Assembly (NCBI RefSeq): GCF_000314975.1
Contig: NZ_BAEN01000035.1
Location: 124,001-188,000, forward strand
Direction: 5' to 3'
Source: Aliiglaciecola lipolytica E3
GTDB taxonomy: Bacteria; Pseudomonadota; Gammaproteobacteria; Enterobacterales; Alteromonadaceae
Length of the DNA: 64,000 nt
Position numbers and translations under genes: made by a program. Position 1 is the stretch's first letter. Every line of letters starts with the position of its first letter. Under the pieces are notes generated by a model that had not been told where the DNA came from, did not search any database, and was given only the letters and a program-made list of their open reading frames with translations. Below are positions 8,413 to 18,262 of this stretch, in pieces.

Positions 8413-9220
8413 GGCATTAATTGTTGATGATGAGCCATTAGCAAGAAAAGGCTTGGCGGTTAGGTTGCAAGAATTTGAAAATATTGAATTAGTGGGCGAA
8501 TGTCAAAATGGGTTAGAAGCGGTTTCGACCATTCCTCAACTTCGACCAGATTTAGTCTTTCTTGATATTCAAATGCCAGGCTTAAACGGCTTTCAAGTCA
8601 TCAATAAATTAAGAGAGTTGCAACAACCCATCCCAATTATTGTGTTTGTTACTGCTTATGATACTTATGCCATTAAAGCGTTTGATATTCATGCCTTAGA
8701 TTACGTATTAAAGCCGATAGATGAGAAACGTTTAAAAGCGTCTATTCAAAAAGTCACTGACGTATTTGGACAAAATAGCGAAGGTGAGCAAAAAGTAAAA
8801 TTAGCAAAGTTAGTAGCTGAATATACCGGTGATGATTGTGAAGATATTTTACAGCGATTGGCATCAGGTGAAGCGATTGATAATAAAAGATATCCATCTA
8901 TTTTAGCCATTAAAGATGGCTCAGAAGTGACTCGCGTTGAAGTGGATGATATTCAATGGATTGATGCCGCAGGGGATTACATGTGTGTGCACGCATCTGA
9001 TGGTACTCACATTATGCGCCGCACAATGAAAGAACTTGAAGAAGAACTCGACCCTAGAAAGTTTGTACGTGCACATCGATCAGCTATCGTAAATATAAAA
9101 TATGTCACCAAAATGGTAAGTCACGTCAGTGGTGAATATCATCTTGTATTGAGTAACGATACTGAATTGAAAGTTAGCCGCAGTCACCGAGACAAAGTAA
9201 AGGAAATGATAAGAATTTAA
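8396..9220 (+). CDS. LytTR-family response regulator
   Basis: A 274-residue regulator. The receiver domain (about 1-120) shows IVDDEP, the phosphorylated Asp in LVFLDIQMPG, VTAYD and the conserved Lys in DYVLKPID. The C-terminal LytTR DNA-binding domain (about 170-274) shows IDAAGDYMCVHASDG and FVRAHRSAIVNIKYV. I place the start at GTG 8396 because GAGG lies eight bases upstream; an in-frame GTG at 8390 adds two residues. The start lies inside the kinase gene, so the two are translationally coupled. LytTR domains bind direct repeats; no target was located here. A strong terminator follows. Confidence 0.9.
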   Translation: MTTKIKALIVDDEPLARKGLAVRLQEFENIELVGECQNGLEAVSTIPQLRPDLVFLDIQMPGLNGFQVINKLRELQQPIPIIVFVTAYDTYAIKAFDIHALDYVLKPIDEKRLKASIQKVTDVFGQNSEGEQKVKLAKLVAEYTGDDCEDILQRLASGEAIDNKRYPSILAIKDGSEVTRVEVDDIQWIDAAGDYMCVHASDGTHIMRRTMKELEEELDPRKFVRAHRSAIVNIKYVTKMVSHVSGEYHLVLSNDTELKVSRSHRDKVKEMIRI

Positions 9221-9247
9221 TTCACTTATAATTACGACTGACTTTTT

Positions 9248-9273
9248 AAGGGCCTTTTCAGGCCTTTTTTTTT
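9248..9273 (+). terminator. Rho-independent terminator after the LytS/LytTR pair
   Basis: The hairpin GGCCT (9251-9255), loop TTTC, AGGCC (9260-9264) is extended by A/G-T pairs and followed by an unbroken run of T from 9265 to 9273. It sits about 28 bases after the regulator stop codon and before the RND pump gene. Confidence 0.9.
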
Positions 9274-9423
9274 ACCATTTTTAAGTCGTTCATCGCACCA
9301 AAATGTTATTCATTTTGGGTTCGGTAATTGGTCGTATTTAATCTGTTATTAATAGATTTAAACTTTTTGCGCATTGAAAGCGACTTATAGTTAACAGCAA
9401 GTTAACAACCAGACAATTCGTTT

Positions 9424-12400
9424 ATGGATATTACAAGATCTGCGTTAAAAAACGCTTCCGGTGTAGCTATATTGGTGAGCATCGTTGGCTTTTTAGGTGT
9501 TTATAGTTTATTTAAATTACCCATTCAATTGTTTCCAGATATTGAACGACCAACCATTTCTATTCAAACTTTTTGGCGCGCAGCGTCACCTCAAGAAATA
9601 GAATCTGAAATATTAGAACCCCAGGAAGAAGTACTTCAAGGCATACCCGGACTTCGCAATATGCGAGCTTGGGCAAATCAAGGTAACGCTTGGGTAAATT
9701 TAGAGTTTGGTTTAGAAACAGACATGCAGCGCACGTTAATAGAAGTGATTAGCCGCATGAACCGTATCCCGCCACTGCCAAGAGATGCTCTCTCTCCCAA
9801 TATTATGATGGGAGGAGGCGGAGGAGGGACGCCAGCCCTCACTTATTTTTTCTTACAAAAGTTGCCAGGCAATAACCAAGAAATTTCTCAGTATGTGACA
9901 TTTTTTGAAGATGTTATTCGACCCCAGTTAGAGTCAATTAATGGCGTAGCACGAGTCCGTATGGAAAGTGGGGTAGGCGGTAATGAAGAGTTTCAAATTG
10001 TTTTCGATCCGTATTTGGCAGCTGAACTTGGTATTGATATTACCAACATATCTAGGTTGTTAGGTTCTTCGAATGACGTGTCTGGTGGATTTGTAGATGT
10101 GGGAAGACGTAAATATACCATACGTTTTCAGGGCAAATATACACCCACCGAAATGGGCGATATGATTTTAGAGTGGCGAGATGGAAGCCCAATAAAATTA
10201 CAAGACATTGCTGAAATCAAAATACAACGTGCTGATGCATCAAATTTTAGTGTGCAAAATGGTAATCCTGCGATTTCAATTCGCATCGATAGAGAAAATA
10301 AAGCCAATGTTTTATCAACACTAGAAGCAGTCAAGGAACGAGTGACTCAGTTAAACCAATCTGTGTTGGCAAACGAGAAGTTAACCATGCAGCAATCGTT
10401 TGACGCATCAATTTTCATTTATCGTGCAGTAAATTTGGTTACTAGTAATTTAATCATTGGAATTATTTTAGCTATCGCAATTTTGTGGTGGTTTATGCGA
10501 CAAACACGCGCCACATTCATTGTCGCCTTGGCCATCCCGATATCCCTTTTTAGTACGTTTGTTGTGCTGCAATTAACAGGCCGCTCCTTGAATGTTATCT
10601 CATTAGCTGGACTGGCGTTTGCAGTGGGGATGGTATTGGATGCGGCTATCGTGGTGTTAGAAAATATTGTTAGGCATAAGCAACCTAATGAAGATGGGAT
10701 TAAAACCGCACACCGTGCTACCAAAGAGGTATTTGGTGCATTGCTTGCCTCTACTGCTACCACAGTCGCTATTTTTATACCCGTCATCTTTTTACAAGAT
10801 GTAGAAGGTCAACTGTTTGCGGATCTGGCCTTAACTATTGCGATAGCGGTCATGATCTCATTTGTCGTCGCGGTGAGTGTGTTACCTGTTGCCGCGAGTC
10901 GTTGGCTAAAAGACGACATGCCCGCAGATAGGTTAGCTGGCTTGTGGACTAAAATCGCGAATAAAATTATGTTACTCAACGCCACAGCGAAGCGTCGATT
11001 CGCAACCATTTTTATTTTAATGGTTGTGCCCATTACGTTTACTGTTTTGCTAATGCCAAAATTAGATTATCTGCCACCCGTTAAACGCGATGCCATCGAT
11101 TCATTTTTTAATTTCCCAGCAGGCGCAAGTGACGGATTTATTCAACAAGAAGTGATGTCATTGGTGGTAGAGCGCTTAAAACCTTATATGGCCGGCGAAA
11201 AACAACCTGCACTTAAAAACTATTACATAATCACTTGGCCAAACGGTGGGACGTTGGGTATCCGAGCTAAAAATCAAGATGATGTAAGAGATTTGGAAAA
11301 CTTGGTCCGAGATGAAATTTTAAAAGATTTACCGGATACCGAGCCTTTTACTATGCAAGGGAACCTGTTTGGCGGGTTTGGTAATGGCCGAAGCATCGAT
11401 ATGCGTTTGCAAGCCACCGATCAAGAAGGGCTGAATTTTGCGGCGCAACGCGGATTGGAATTACTCAGAGAAGCTTTCCCTGGAGCGAATGTACGCGCTA
11501 ATCCGAGTTTAGAGCAAGCAGAGCCGGAAATTCAACTTTATCCTAATGACGGCAGAATGATGGAAGTCGGGATGGATCGCACACGTGTGGCAAGTCTGGT
11601 TCGATCCATGGGCGATGGCATGTACGTTGGCGAATACTTCGATGGTATTAAGCGCATGAATATCATTTTTAAATCGCAAGAATGGGCGAATCCAGAGCAG
11701 TTAGCTGTTACTCCAATTGTCACACCAAGTGGTGAGATGGTGCAGTTAGGAGAGTTGGTAGATGTGGTAAGAGCGGTTGGACCAAGTCAGATTCAACGAG
11801 TGGATCGACGTCGTACTCTAAGTCTATCGGTAAACCCACCGGAAGGCATGTCATTGGAAGAAGCAATGGCAAAAATTAAACAGGAAGTTGAGCCGCAATT
11901 AATGGCTATGATGCCTACTGATGGCGCGATTAATTATGGTGGCAGCGCAGATAGCTTAAATAAAGCAATCGATACAATGAGTCAGAATTTTCTCTTCGCT
12001 ATGGCGTTGTTGTTTGTGTTAATGGCTGGTTTGTTTAAATCATTGACCGATAGTTTGATGGTTATTCTTAGCATCCCTTTAGCGACAGTAGGCGGGGTAA
12101 TAGCCGTTCGGCTTTTAAATCTAATTAGTTTCCAGCCTATGGATCTACTGACCATGATTGGTTTCATTATTCTGCTTGGCTTAGTGGTAAATAATGCAAT
12201 TTTACTGGTACATCAAACTCGTAATGGCGAGCGACAAGGGTTGTCTCGCCAAGATGCCGTGCATCAAGCATTATTAATGCGTCTTCGGCCTATTTTCATG
12301 AGTACCTTGACCAGCATTTTTGGCATGTTACCCCTATTACTGATGCCAGGAGCAGGCAGTGTAATTTACCGTGGGTTGGCGGCTGTTATTGTCGGTGGAA

Positions 12401-12525
12401 TGTGTGTGAGTACTATTTTTACTTTATTGCTTTTACCGACGTTGTTATGTCTACGCAATGGAGCCGTTCAAAAAATAGAACGGGTTTCAAATTCTAATAC
12501 TCAACCTGTCATTAGACACACTTAA
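9424..12525 (+). CDS. RND-family efflux transporter permease
   Basis: A 1033-residue inner-membrane pump of the AcrB-like HAE family: one N-terminal helix, a large periplasmic porter domain, six helices (from about 335), a second periplasmic domain and six final helices. TM4 reads GMVLDAAIVVLENI, keeping the first relay Asp of AcrB (D407) and replacing the second by Ala. TM10 reads LVVNNAILLVHQTR, with Asn where AcrB has its relay Lys. These replacements suggest a member distinct from the classical AcrB group. It is paired with the adaptor gene 24 bases downstream; no outer-membrane channel gene is nearby, so a TolC encoded elsewhere is presumably shared. Substrates cannot be predicted. Confidence 0.9.
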   Translation: MDITRSALKNASGVAILVSIVGFLGVYSLFKLPIQLFPDIERPTISIQTFWRAASPQEIESEILEPQEEVLQGIPGLRNMRAWANQGNAWVNLEFGLETDMQRTLIEVISRMNRIPPLPRDALSPNIMMGGGGGGTPALTYFFLQKLPGNNQEISQYVTFFEDVIRPQLESINGVARVRMESGVGGNEEFQIVFDPYLAAELGIDITNISRLLGSSNDVSGGFVDVGRRKYTIRFQGKYTPTEMGDMILEWRDGSPIKLQDIAEIKIQRADASNFSVQNGNPAISIRIDRENKANVLSTLEAVKERVTQLNQSVLANEKLTMQQSFDASIFIYRAVNLVTSNLIIGIILAIAILWWFMRQTRATFIVALAIPISLFSTFVVLQLTGRSLNVISLAGLAFAVGMVLDAAIVVLENIVRHKQPNEDGIKTAHRATKEVFGALLASTATTVAIFIPVIFLQDVEGQLFADLALTIAIAVMISFVVAVSVLPVAASRWLKDDMPADRLAGLWTKIANKIMLLNATAKRRFATIFILMVVPITFTVLLMPKLDYLPPVKRDAIDSFFNFPAGASDGFIQQEVMSLVVERLKPYMAGEKQPALKNYYIITWPNGGTLGIRAKNQDDVRDLENLVRDEILKDLPDTEPFTMQGNLFGGFGNGRSIDMRLQATDQEGLNFAAQRGLELLREAFPGANVRANPSLEQAEPEIQLYPNDGRMMEVGMDRTRVASLVRSMGDGMYVGEYFDGIKRMNIIFKSQEWANPEQLAVTPIVTPSGEMVQLGELVDVVRAVGPSQIQRVDRRRTLSLSVNPPEGMSLEEAMAKIKQEVEPQLMAMMPTDGAINYGGSADSLNKAIDTMSQNFLFAMALLFVLMAGLFKSLTDSLMVILSIPLATVGGVIAVRLLNLISFQPMDLLTMIGFIILLGLVVNNAILLVHQTRNGERQGLSRQDAVHQALLMRLRPIFMSTLTSIFGMLPLLLMPGAGSVIYRGLAAVIVGGMCVSTIFTLLLLPTLLCLRNGAVQKIERVSNSNTQPVIRHT

Positions 12526-12549
12526 ATTCGGTTTTATCAGGAATCCAAA

Positions 12550-13617
12550 ATGCAAAATTTAAAATTTAGAAAAATACTGATTAGCAGTCTCGCCATTGTG
12601 AGTTGTGCGGCATTTGCACAACAAGATCCGGTGACTTTAGTTGAAATTGAAGATGTACGTAATGAAATGATTTCGCAGCAAATATGGGTGCCAGGTACAG
12701 TGATGAGTCGAAGTGATTCAAATATTGCCGCAGAAGTGCCGGGGCGGATAACTTGGATGGCAGAAGTAGGTGATTTAGTTGAAGCTGGGGAAGTGCTGGC
12801 AAAAGTAGACGATCATATGCTTAAGCTTAATTTTGAACAGAATAAAGCGAATGTAGCTAAGTGGGAGTCACGGGTTGATTTATTAACTCGGAAACAAGCC
12901 AGATTTAGCAGCATGGCTCAAAAAGCTAACACCTCAAAAGATCAACTTGATGAAATCGTATCTGAGTTGGAAGTTGCACGACAAGAGCTCAATCAAGCCA
13001 AGATAGATCAAAAGCTGACTCAGTATAAAATCACCCAGAGTCACATCAAAGCCCCGTTTAAATCAATGGTCGTGGAACGTATTCAAAGCCCTGGCGAATA
13101 TATCGCTACCGGCCAAACTGTATTGCGTGTAGTAGATACAGGAAATATTGAAGCATCGATTAAAGCGCCACTCTCTGCGGTACCATTTATTAAGCAAGGG
13201 CTAGCCGTTAAAGTTTTGTCCGGCAACCACGAACGTTTGCATCCAATTCGCACCATTGTGCCGGTTGGGAATGCACGTTCGCGTATGATGGAAATTCGTG
13301 TGCAATTAACGCCAGAGGAATATGCAATTGGTGGTGCGGTGCGTGTAGCTTTGCCACACAGCGAATTTCATCAGGCAATGACGGTTCCCAGAGATGCACT
13401 TGTGCTAAGAAAATCAGGCGCATTTGTTTATCAAATAGTGGGTGAAAATGAAGCTAAGCAAGTGGCTGTCACAGTTGGCATAGGCGTAGGTGAAAGAATT
13501 GAAGTGTTTGGTGAGCTAAACCATCAATCGCCAGTAGTCACTCGAGGGGCGGAACGACTTAAAGAAGGCCAAAAGGTACGTTTTAACGAACCGATTGAAG
13601 AGTTGGCAACTCTGTAA
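12550..13617 (+). CDS. Periplasmic adaptor (membrane-fusion protein) of the RND pump
   Basis: A 355-residue adaptor. It has a signal peptide (ISSLAIVSCAAFAQ), a split lipoyl domain (AEVPGRITWMAEVGDLVEAG before and IKAPFKSMVVERIQSPGEY after), a helical hairpin (about 95-155) and beta-barrel and membrane-proximal parts. No lipobox Cys is placed for lipidation, so it is probably soluble or peripheral. AGGAA seven bases before the ATG supports the start. The order permease then adaptor is the reverse of the common acrA-acrB order. It links the permease to an outer-membrane channel. Confidence 0.88.
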   Translation: MQNLKFRKILISSLAIVSCAAFAQQDPVTLVEIEDVRNEMISQQIWVPGTVMSRSDSNIAAEVPGRITWMAEVGDLVEAGEVLAKVDDHMLKLNFEQNKANVAKWESRVDLLTRKQARFSSMAQKANTSKDQLDEIVSELEVARQELNQAKIDQKLTQYKITQSHIKAPFKSMVVERIQSPGEYIATGQTVLRVVDTGNIEASIKAPLSAVPFIKQGLAVKVLSGNHERLHPIRTIVPVGNARSRMMEIRVQLTPEEYAIGGAVRVALPHSEFHQAMTVPRDALVLRKSGAFVYQIVGENEAKQVAVTVGIGVGERIEVFGELNHQSPVVTRGAERLKEGQKVRFNEPIEELATL

Positions 13618-13660
13618 AGTGGTTAAAGCCTGTTTGGTTATTTAAATAGTGAAATGATTT

Positions 13661-13694
13661 AATGCCAATCAAATGGTTAACATTGATTGGCATT
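13661..13694. terminator. Perfect 12-bp inverted repeat between convergent genes
   Basis: AATGCCAATCAA (13661-13672) pairs perfectly with TTGATTGGCATT (13683-13694) across a 10-base loop. It lies between the convergent ends of the adaptor gene and pfkA and probably ends transcription from both sides, although neither side has a long T run. Confidence 0.6.
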
Positions 13695-13711
13695 GCATCA
13701 GTGAATCTTAT

Positions 13712-14710
13712 TTAAGGGCGTTTTAATATATCGAACAAATCTTGCTGAATTTTAACTAAATAAGGATCGAGCGGCTTTTTCTGCAACCAGCTATTTTCCA
13801 ATTCAGTACACACTATTTCTTGGTTAATTTCGCCCACCATCACTCCCGTTTTACCTTCCAATGCTGCTTCAACAGCAAATGCCCCTAGTTTTGTGGCTAA
13901 AACCCGGTCTTGTGATACTGGCGAACCACCACGCTGAACGTAACCAAGAATCACCGGACGACATTCAATTTGGGTTTTTTCTGTGAGTATTTGCGCTAAG
14001 CTGGTAACGCCATCAGGCCATAGGTTTTCCGTAACCACCACTATATAGCTAGTATTTCCGCGACGTTTTTTTACTGCCTCAATATGTGCCAGTATATTTT
14101 CCAGTTCATCGTCGCAACTGCGTGATATTTCTGGCAACATGATGTGATCAGCAGCTGATGCAATGGCGGCGTTTAAACCAATAAACCCTGCATGACGGCC
14201 CATTACTTCGATAAGGAATATCCGCTCAAACGCATCTGCTGTGTCTCTGACCTTATCAATCGAATCTAGCGCGGTTTCGATCGCTGTGTAATATCCAATA
14301 GTTGCATCGGTGCCATCCACGTCATTATCAATAGTGCCCGGTAGACCAATAACCTGTCCTGACCAGTGATTTGCAAGGTGTTTAGCTCCTCTAAAAGAAC
14401 CGTCACCGCCAATCACCAGTAATGCTTCAATGCCTAAAATATCTAAATTTTTAGCAGCCACTTTTGCGGCATCATCTGATTTAAACGTTAAACAACGTGC
14501 ACTATTTAATATTGTGCCACCGCGCTGAATAATATTTGCCACATTTTTAGCACGCAAATTAAGGTATTCTTGTTCTAATAAACCGTTGAACCCATGACGA
14601 TATCCATATACTTCTAAACCATAGCGTAAACTGGTAAGCACTATGGCGCGAATGCAAGCATTCATGCCAGGGGCGTCTCCACCAGATGTAAGCAAAGCAA
14701 TTTTCCGCAT
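13712..14710 (-). CDS. pfkA: ATP-dependent 6-phosphofructokinase
   Basis: A 332-residue PfkA-type enzyme that phosphorylates fructose 6-phosphate at C1, the committed step of glycolysis. Motifs are LLTSGGDAPGMNACIRA (ATP site), VIGGDGSFRGA, LPGTIDNDVDGTD with the catalytic Asp, and VMGRHAG. Gly in PGTIDND, rather than Lys, marks it as ATP-dependent and not pyrophosphate-dependent. Length is close to the usual 320. AAGGAG about nine bases before the ATG supports the start. It stands alone, convergent with the RND operon. Confidence 0.95.
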   Translation of the reverse strand: MRKIALLTSGGDAPGMNACIRAIVLTSLRYGLEVYGYRHGFNGLLEQEYLNLRAKNVANIIQRGGTILNSARCLTFKSDDAAKVAAKNLDILGIEALLVIGGDGSFRGAKHLANHWSGQVIGLPGTIDNDVDGTDATIGYYTAIETALDSIDKVRDTADAFERIFLIEVMGRHAGFIGLNAAIASAADHIMLPEISRSCDDELENILAHIEAVKKRRGNTSYIVVVTENLWPDGVTSLAQILTEKTQIECRPVILGYVQRGGSPVSQDRVLATKLGAFAVEAALEGKTGVMVGEINQEIVCTELENSWLQKKPLDPYLVKIQQDLFDILKRP

Positions 14711-14948
14711 AAATAAAGCTCCTTAAATTTCAACGATGGATAACCTGTTGCTAAACATAGTCTTTTTTTATGGAACTATAAAGATTTTGATAGCGCTTGT
14801 GACAAAAAAATTAGGATAGAATGGATCGCGAATTTGCTCTTAGTTAATTGTAAGAATTAATGTGTCTCTCTTGCTTTAGTAATTAATTTTGGTCAAATAT
14901 GACGCATGGATAAACGCGCATGCTAAATTTCTAGGAATCAACGTTACT

Positions 14949-15794
14949 ATGTTCAAACATCTACTTTTTTGTTTTTGTGCTGTTGTATTACTGCTTACTG
15001 GATGTACTTCAAAATTTTCCTATAACAATGTCGACTGGTTGCTCTATTGGTATGTGGATGACTATGTTGAATTAGAAAAATCACAAAAAAAGCGCTTGGA
15101 TGTGAAGGTCGAGAAATGGCTGAAATGGCATCGTCAAGAAGAGTTAGTTCGTTATCGACAGCATTTAGAAGAGCTAAAAAGTCAGGTCGAGCAAGGAAAT
15201 ATTAGCGAAGAGCAATGGCTGTCGCATTTAGCAAGGGCAAGCAGCCATTGGCAGCGTTTTCGAGACGAGATTAGTTTGGAGTTGTCAGAATTGTCGGTTT
15301 ATTTAAACGATCAACAAATCATTGATATGTTTGAAGCATTAGAAAAAGACAACTTGGAAAAGGTTGAAAAACGAAACAAAAAGACTGAGCAAGAACGTTG
15401 GCAAGAAAATAAAGAAGATACCACAGAACAAATGCAAGATTGGTTGGGAAGGTTATCCGAACAACAAAAAATATTGATATCCGAAAGTGTTGAAAAGTTT
15501 GAATCGACGTTCGAAAGTTGGATTGAGTATCGAAGAGAAATACAAAGTGCAAGTAAAAACCTGATGCTTAATCGAGAGAAACAAAGCGATTATATTGAAC
15601 AGTTTAATCAATTAATTCAAAACCCTGACCAATTTAAAAGTGAGAGTTACATTAAAGCCAGTCAGCATAATCGCAAAGTTTATGCCGCTTTATTAGCTGA
15701 TTTGCTCCCCACGATAAGTGAAAAACAGAAAAGACATTTAATTAAAGAAATAGACGACTTAATTGACGATATACAAGACTTAATTGAAGATTAG
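14949..15794 (+). CDS. DUF6279-family lipoprotein
   Basis: A 281-residue predicted lipoprotein: MFKHLLFCFCAVVLLLTGC ends in the lipobox LTGC, so the mature protein begins at Cys 19. The next segment, YNNVDWLLYWYVDDYVEL, is the family hallmark, and the rest is highly charged and helical. I start at ATG 14949, which opens the signal sequence and has AGGAA about twelve bases upstream; an upstream in-frame TTG at 14889 would bury the signal peptide. Function is unknown. It is likely in the outer membrane, as Ser follows the Cys region with no Asp at +2. Confidence 0.82.
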   Translation: MFKHLLFCFCAVVLLLTGCTSKFSYNNVDWLLYWYVDDYVELEKSQKKRLDVKVEKWLKWHRQEELVRYRQHLEELKSQVEQGNISEEQWLSHLARASSHWQRFRDEISLELSELSVYLNDQQIIDMFEALEKDNLEKVEKRNKKTEQERWQENKEDTTEQMQDWLGRLSEQQKILISESVEKFESTFESWIEYRREIQSASKNLMLNREKQSDYIEQFNQLIQNPDQFKSESYIKASQHNRKVYAALLADLLPTISEKQKRHLIKEIDDLIDDIQDLIED

Positions 15795-15837
15795 CACTTT
15801 AACTTAACTTGGCTCGTTACATTTTTTGGGGAATAGC

Positions 15838-16752
15838 TTGAACGGATTTTTGTTGTCGTTAATTACGGCGGTACTTTGGGGTGTTTTGCCGGTATTTTTG
15901 CAAATATCTTTGCAAGCGTTAGATAGCATGACCATTACTTGGATTCGATTTTTGTTTGCTGCAATAGTCGTTTTCGTTTATTTATATGTCACTAAGGCCT
16001 TGCCAAACTTATCAAAGCAAGTCCCAAAGTCGCAATTTATTTTGTTGATTGCAGCATTGGCTTTGGTGGTTAATTACGTATCTAACGTGCATAGCTTGGA
16101 GTTCGTTAGCCCTGAAACAGTACAGGTAGTCATGCAAATTGCGCCAATACTGTTAATGCTTGGGGGCATTGTTTTTTTTAAAGAGAGTCTCAATCTGCTC
16201 GAAATAGTAGGGGCGATTGTATTGTTTACCGGATTAGGATTGTTTTTCAGTCCTAAAATTGGATTACTCTTCAACACTGTAAATGACTATAACTTAGGGA
16301 TATTTCTGATTGTGCTCGCAGCCGCCACGTGGGCAGGGTATGCACTTTTACAAAAAATATTATTGCGTTCCTTTACAGCGAAACAACTTACTTTATTGAT
16401 TTATTGCATTGGGATTTTAGCGTTGTTTCCCTTTATTCATTTGAGCCCAGTCGCCAACATGAATGGCTTACAGTGGTCTGCATTGTTGTTTTGTTGTTTG
16501 AATACAGTAATCGCCTATGGTTGTTTCACCGAAGCGCTAAACGTCTGGAGTGCAGCCAAAGTTAGCGCAGTGATCGCAACAGGGCCATTATTTACATTTA
16601 TCAGTGTATTGATTGCCGAGTATTTGTTACCGGAACAATTTTCTCTAATTCAATTAGATGCTTTCGTCATATTGGGAGCTATCTGCGTTATTTGTGGCTC
16701 CATGACCACCGCATTGGCAAAACGAAAAGTCGTTAAACCCGTGGTCGAATAA
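15838..16752 (+). CDS. EamA-family (DMT) transporter
   Basis: A protein of about 304 residues with ten hydrophobic segments in two EamA repeats of about 140 residues. The first starts with LITAVLWGVLPVF and the second with VLAAATWAGYALLQK, each with the conserved small-residue and Trp pattern. It is a predicted inner-membrane metabolite or amino-acid exporter of unknown substrate. The start is TTG: I prefer 15838 because GGGG lies seven bases upstream; an in-frame TTG at 15826 adds four residues. The gene follows the lipoprotein gene by about 43 bases. Confidence 0.82.
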   Translation: MNGFLLSLITAVLWGVLPVFLQISLQALDSMTITWIRFLFAAIVVFVYLYVTKALPNLSKQVPKSQFILLIAALALVVNYVSNVHSLEFVSPETVQVVMQIAPILLMLGGIVFFKESLNLLEIVGAIVLFTGLGLFFSPKIGLLFNTVNDYNLGIFLIVLAAATWAGYALLQKILLRSFTAKQLTLLIYCIGILALFPFIHLSPVANMNGLQWSALLFCCLNTVIAYGCFTEALNVWSAAKVSAVIATGPLFTFISVLIAEYLLPEQFSLIQLDAFVILGAICVICGSMTTALAKRKVVKPVVE

Positions 16753-16835
16753 AACGCGACGATTCACTTAACAGGCACAAAATTAAACATAGTTAGCAAT
16801 GCAAGTGAAAACGAGAAATCAAGTTCGAGGATGAA

Positions 16836-17561
16836 ATGAAAGCAGCATACAAATCAAAAGCGACCTTTCGCTCTATTTTATGGGGTATAGCACTTATTCC
16901 AATCATGTTGTTTCATAATATAAGTGAAGCAAAATACCAAGTTGATGCCAATTTGTTGGAATCCATAAAGTGGTATACAGGAGAAACTGGGAAAGTAGAT
17001 GACAGTAAAGCGAAAACACTGCTAGAAAAAGCTGCTTCTACACATGACCCACTGGCTATAATGTGGATAGCGCGGGTTTATTCGACTGGACGCATGGGGT
17101 TTCCAGCTGATAAAGATAAAGCAAAAGAAATTGCAGCTAAAGTAATCACAGATGTAGAGCAGTTAGCCCAACAACAAGTAGCTGAAGCTAACTTTCTTAT
17201 GGGAACCGCTTATGCGGAGGGGTTAGGTAAAACTAAAAATGACGAAGAGGCTGTTATCTGGTATCGACGAGCCGCTATAGAAGGGCATGTCCTCGCGCAA
17301 CATAACCTTGGCAATGTTTATGCGTCCGGCACAGGCGTACAACAAAATGACGAACTAGCCGTCAATTGGTGGCGTCAAGCTGCCGAACAAGGGGATGCCA
17401 TTCCTCAATATCAGTTAGGCGTTATGTACGAAAAGGGAAAAGGTGTCTCGAAGGATTTAAAAACATCGATTGACTGGTATCAAAAAGCGGCAGATAGAGG
17501 GAACGCTAAGGCCAAGTCGGCACTGCAAAGGTTAGGTGCATTTGCACTCAAAAGAAAGTAG
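16836..17561 (+). CDS. Sel1-repeat (TPR-like) exported protein
   Basis: A 241-residue protein with an N-terminal hydrophobic segment (about 13-30, likely a signal peptide or anchor ending near SEA) and four to five Sel1-like repeats. Clear ones are AEGLGKTKNDEEAVIWYRRA, SGTGVQQNDELAVNWWRQA and KGKGVSKDLKTSIDWYQKA, about 36 residues apart. Sel1 repeats form helical solenoids for protein contacts and often serve as envelope adaptors. No partner is identifiable from the neighbours. It is the last gene before a gene-poor stretch. Confidence 0.82.
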   Translation: MKAAYKSKATFRSILWGIALIPIMLFHNISEAKYQVDANLLESIKWYTGETGKVDDSKAKTLLEKAASTHDPLAIMWIARVYSTGRMGFPADKDKAKEIAAKVITDVEQLAQQQVAEANFLMGTAYAEGLGKTKNDEEAVIWYRRAAIEGHVLAQHNLGNVYASGTGVQQNDELAVNWWRQAAEQGDAIPQYQLGVMYEKGKGVSKDLKTSIDWYQKAADRGNAKAKSALQRLGAFALKRK

Positions 17562-18262
17562 GCAATTCAGAGAAAAGTAAAGATGCTCTAAAGGTCTTAG
17601 CTGAATCAGACGGGAACGCAATTATGCATTTTTGCAGCTCTAAAATTTAACTAAATCTGACAAACGCTTCGATGCCAAATGCAGTCGTTCAAGCGTGAGC
17701 GTCACGGTATCAACCTGCAAACATTTCCCGTTCAAAAAAGAGATTGGAAGCATGGAGATGAAAAGCCAAGCCGAGTATTGGTTAAGATTGAAACACCAAA
17801 GGCAGAACGCATTGCGTCCATAAGTATACAGTTCAATGGTTAGCGGTCATGAGTAGGCTTGTTATTATTGGCTAACTTAGGCCAAAATAAAGATGCTTCG
17901 AGCCACTTACAAGCATTACTCGGAGCAGAGCATGATTACTTGCCCTTATTCGTAAACGTTAATTGCTTCAACTATGCGAACCTTAAATATTAAGCCAATT
18001 TGAGACAAAGAAACCTTTTCTTTCCTACAATTGGAACAGGTCGGTTTGTTACATATCCATTCTGACAAGTCGGTAGCCTGTCTATGGGCCCAACTGATAT
18101 TTAAGGCATGTTAAGGCTTATCTGATTGTTCCTTTACTTGGGTAATGAATCTAGGGCTATTTTTCCTTTGTTGTGAAACGGTCACATAAGCACGAAGCTT
18201 GCTTTAAGGTGCGAATACGCTATAGGATCGGCTGATGGGAAAGTCACCAAAGTATCAATAGA
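17562..18262. other. Gene-poor 0.7-kb stretch with possible gene remnants
   Basis: No convincing intact gene. Two short plus-strand open stretches look coding-like: 17679-17843 (54 codons from an ATG, basic) and 17859-17993 (44 codons). The second ends ALLGAEHDYLPLFVNVNCF, resembling the C-terminal tail of winged-helix/TPR transcription regulators. They may be decayed pieces of one lost gene. No RNA gene, repeat or mobile-element end was recognised. It borders the accessory island. Confidence 0.4.

Noticed and set aside
10419-10787. 122-codon minus-strand frame inside the RND permease gene
   Set aside because: Antisense shadow of a membrane-helix region, with a composition typical of such shadows.
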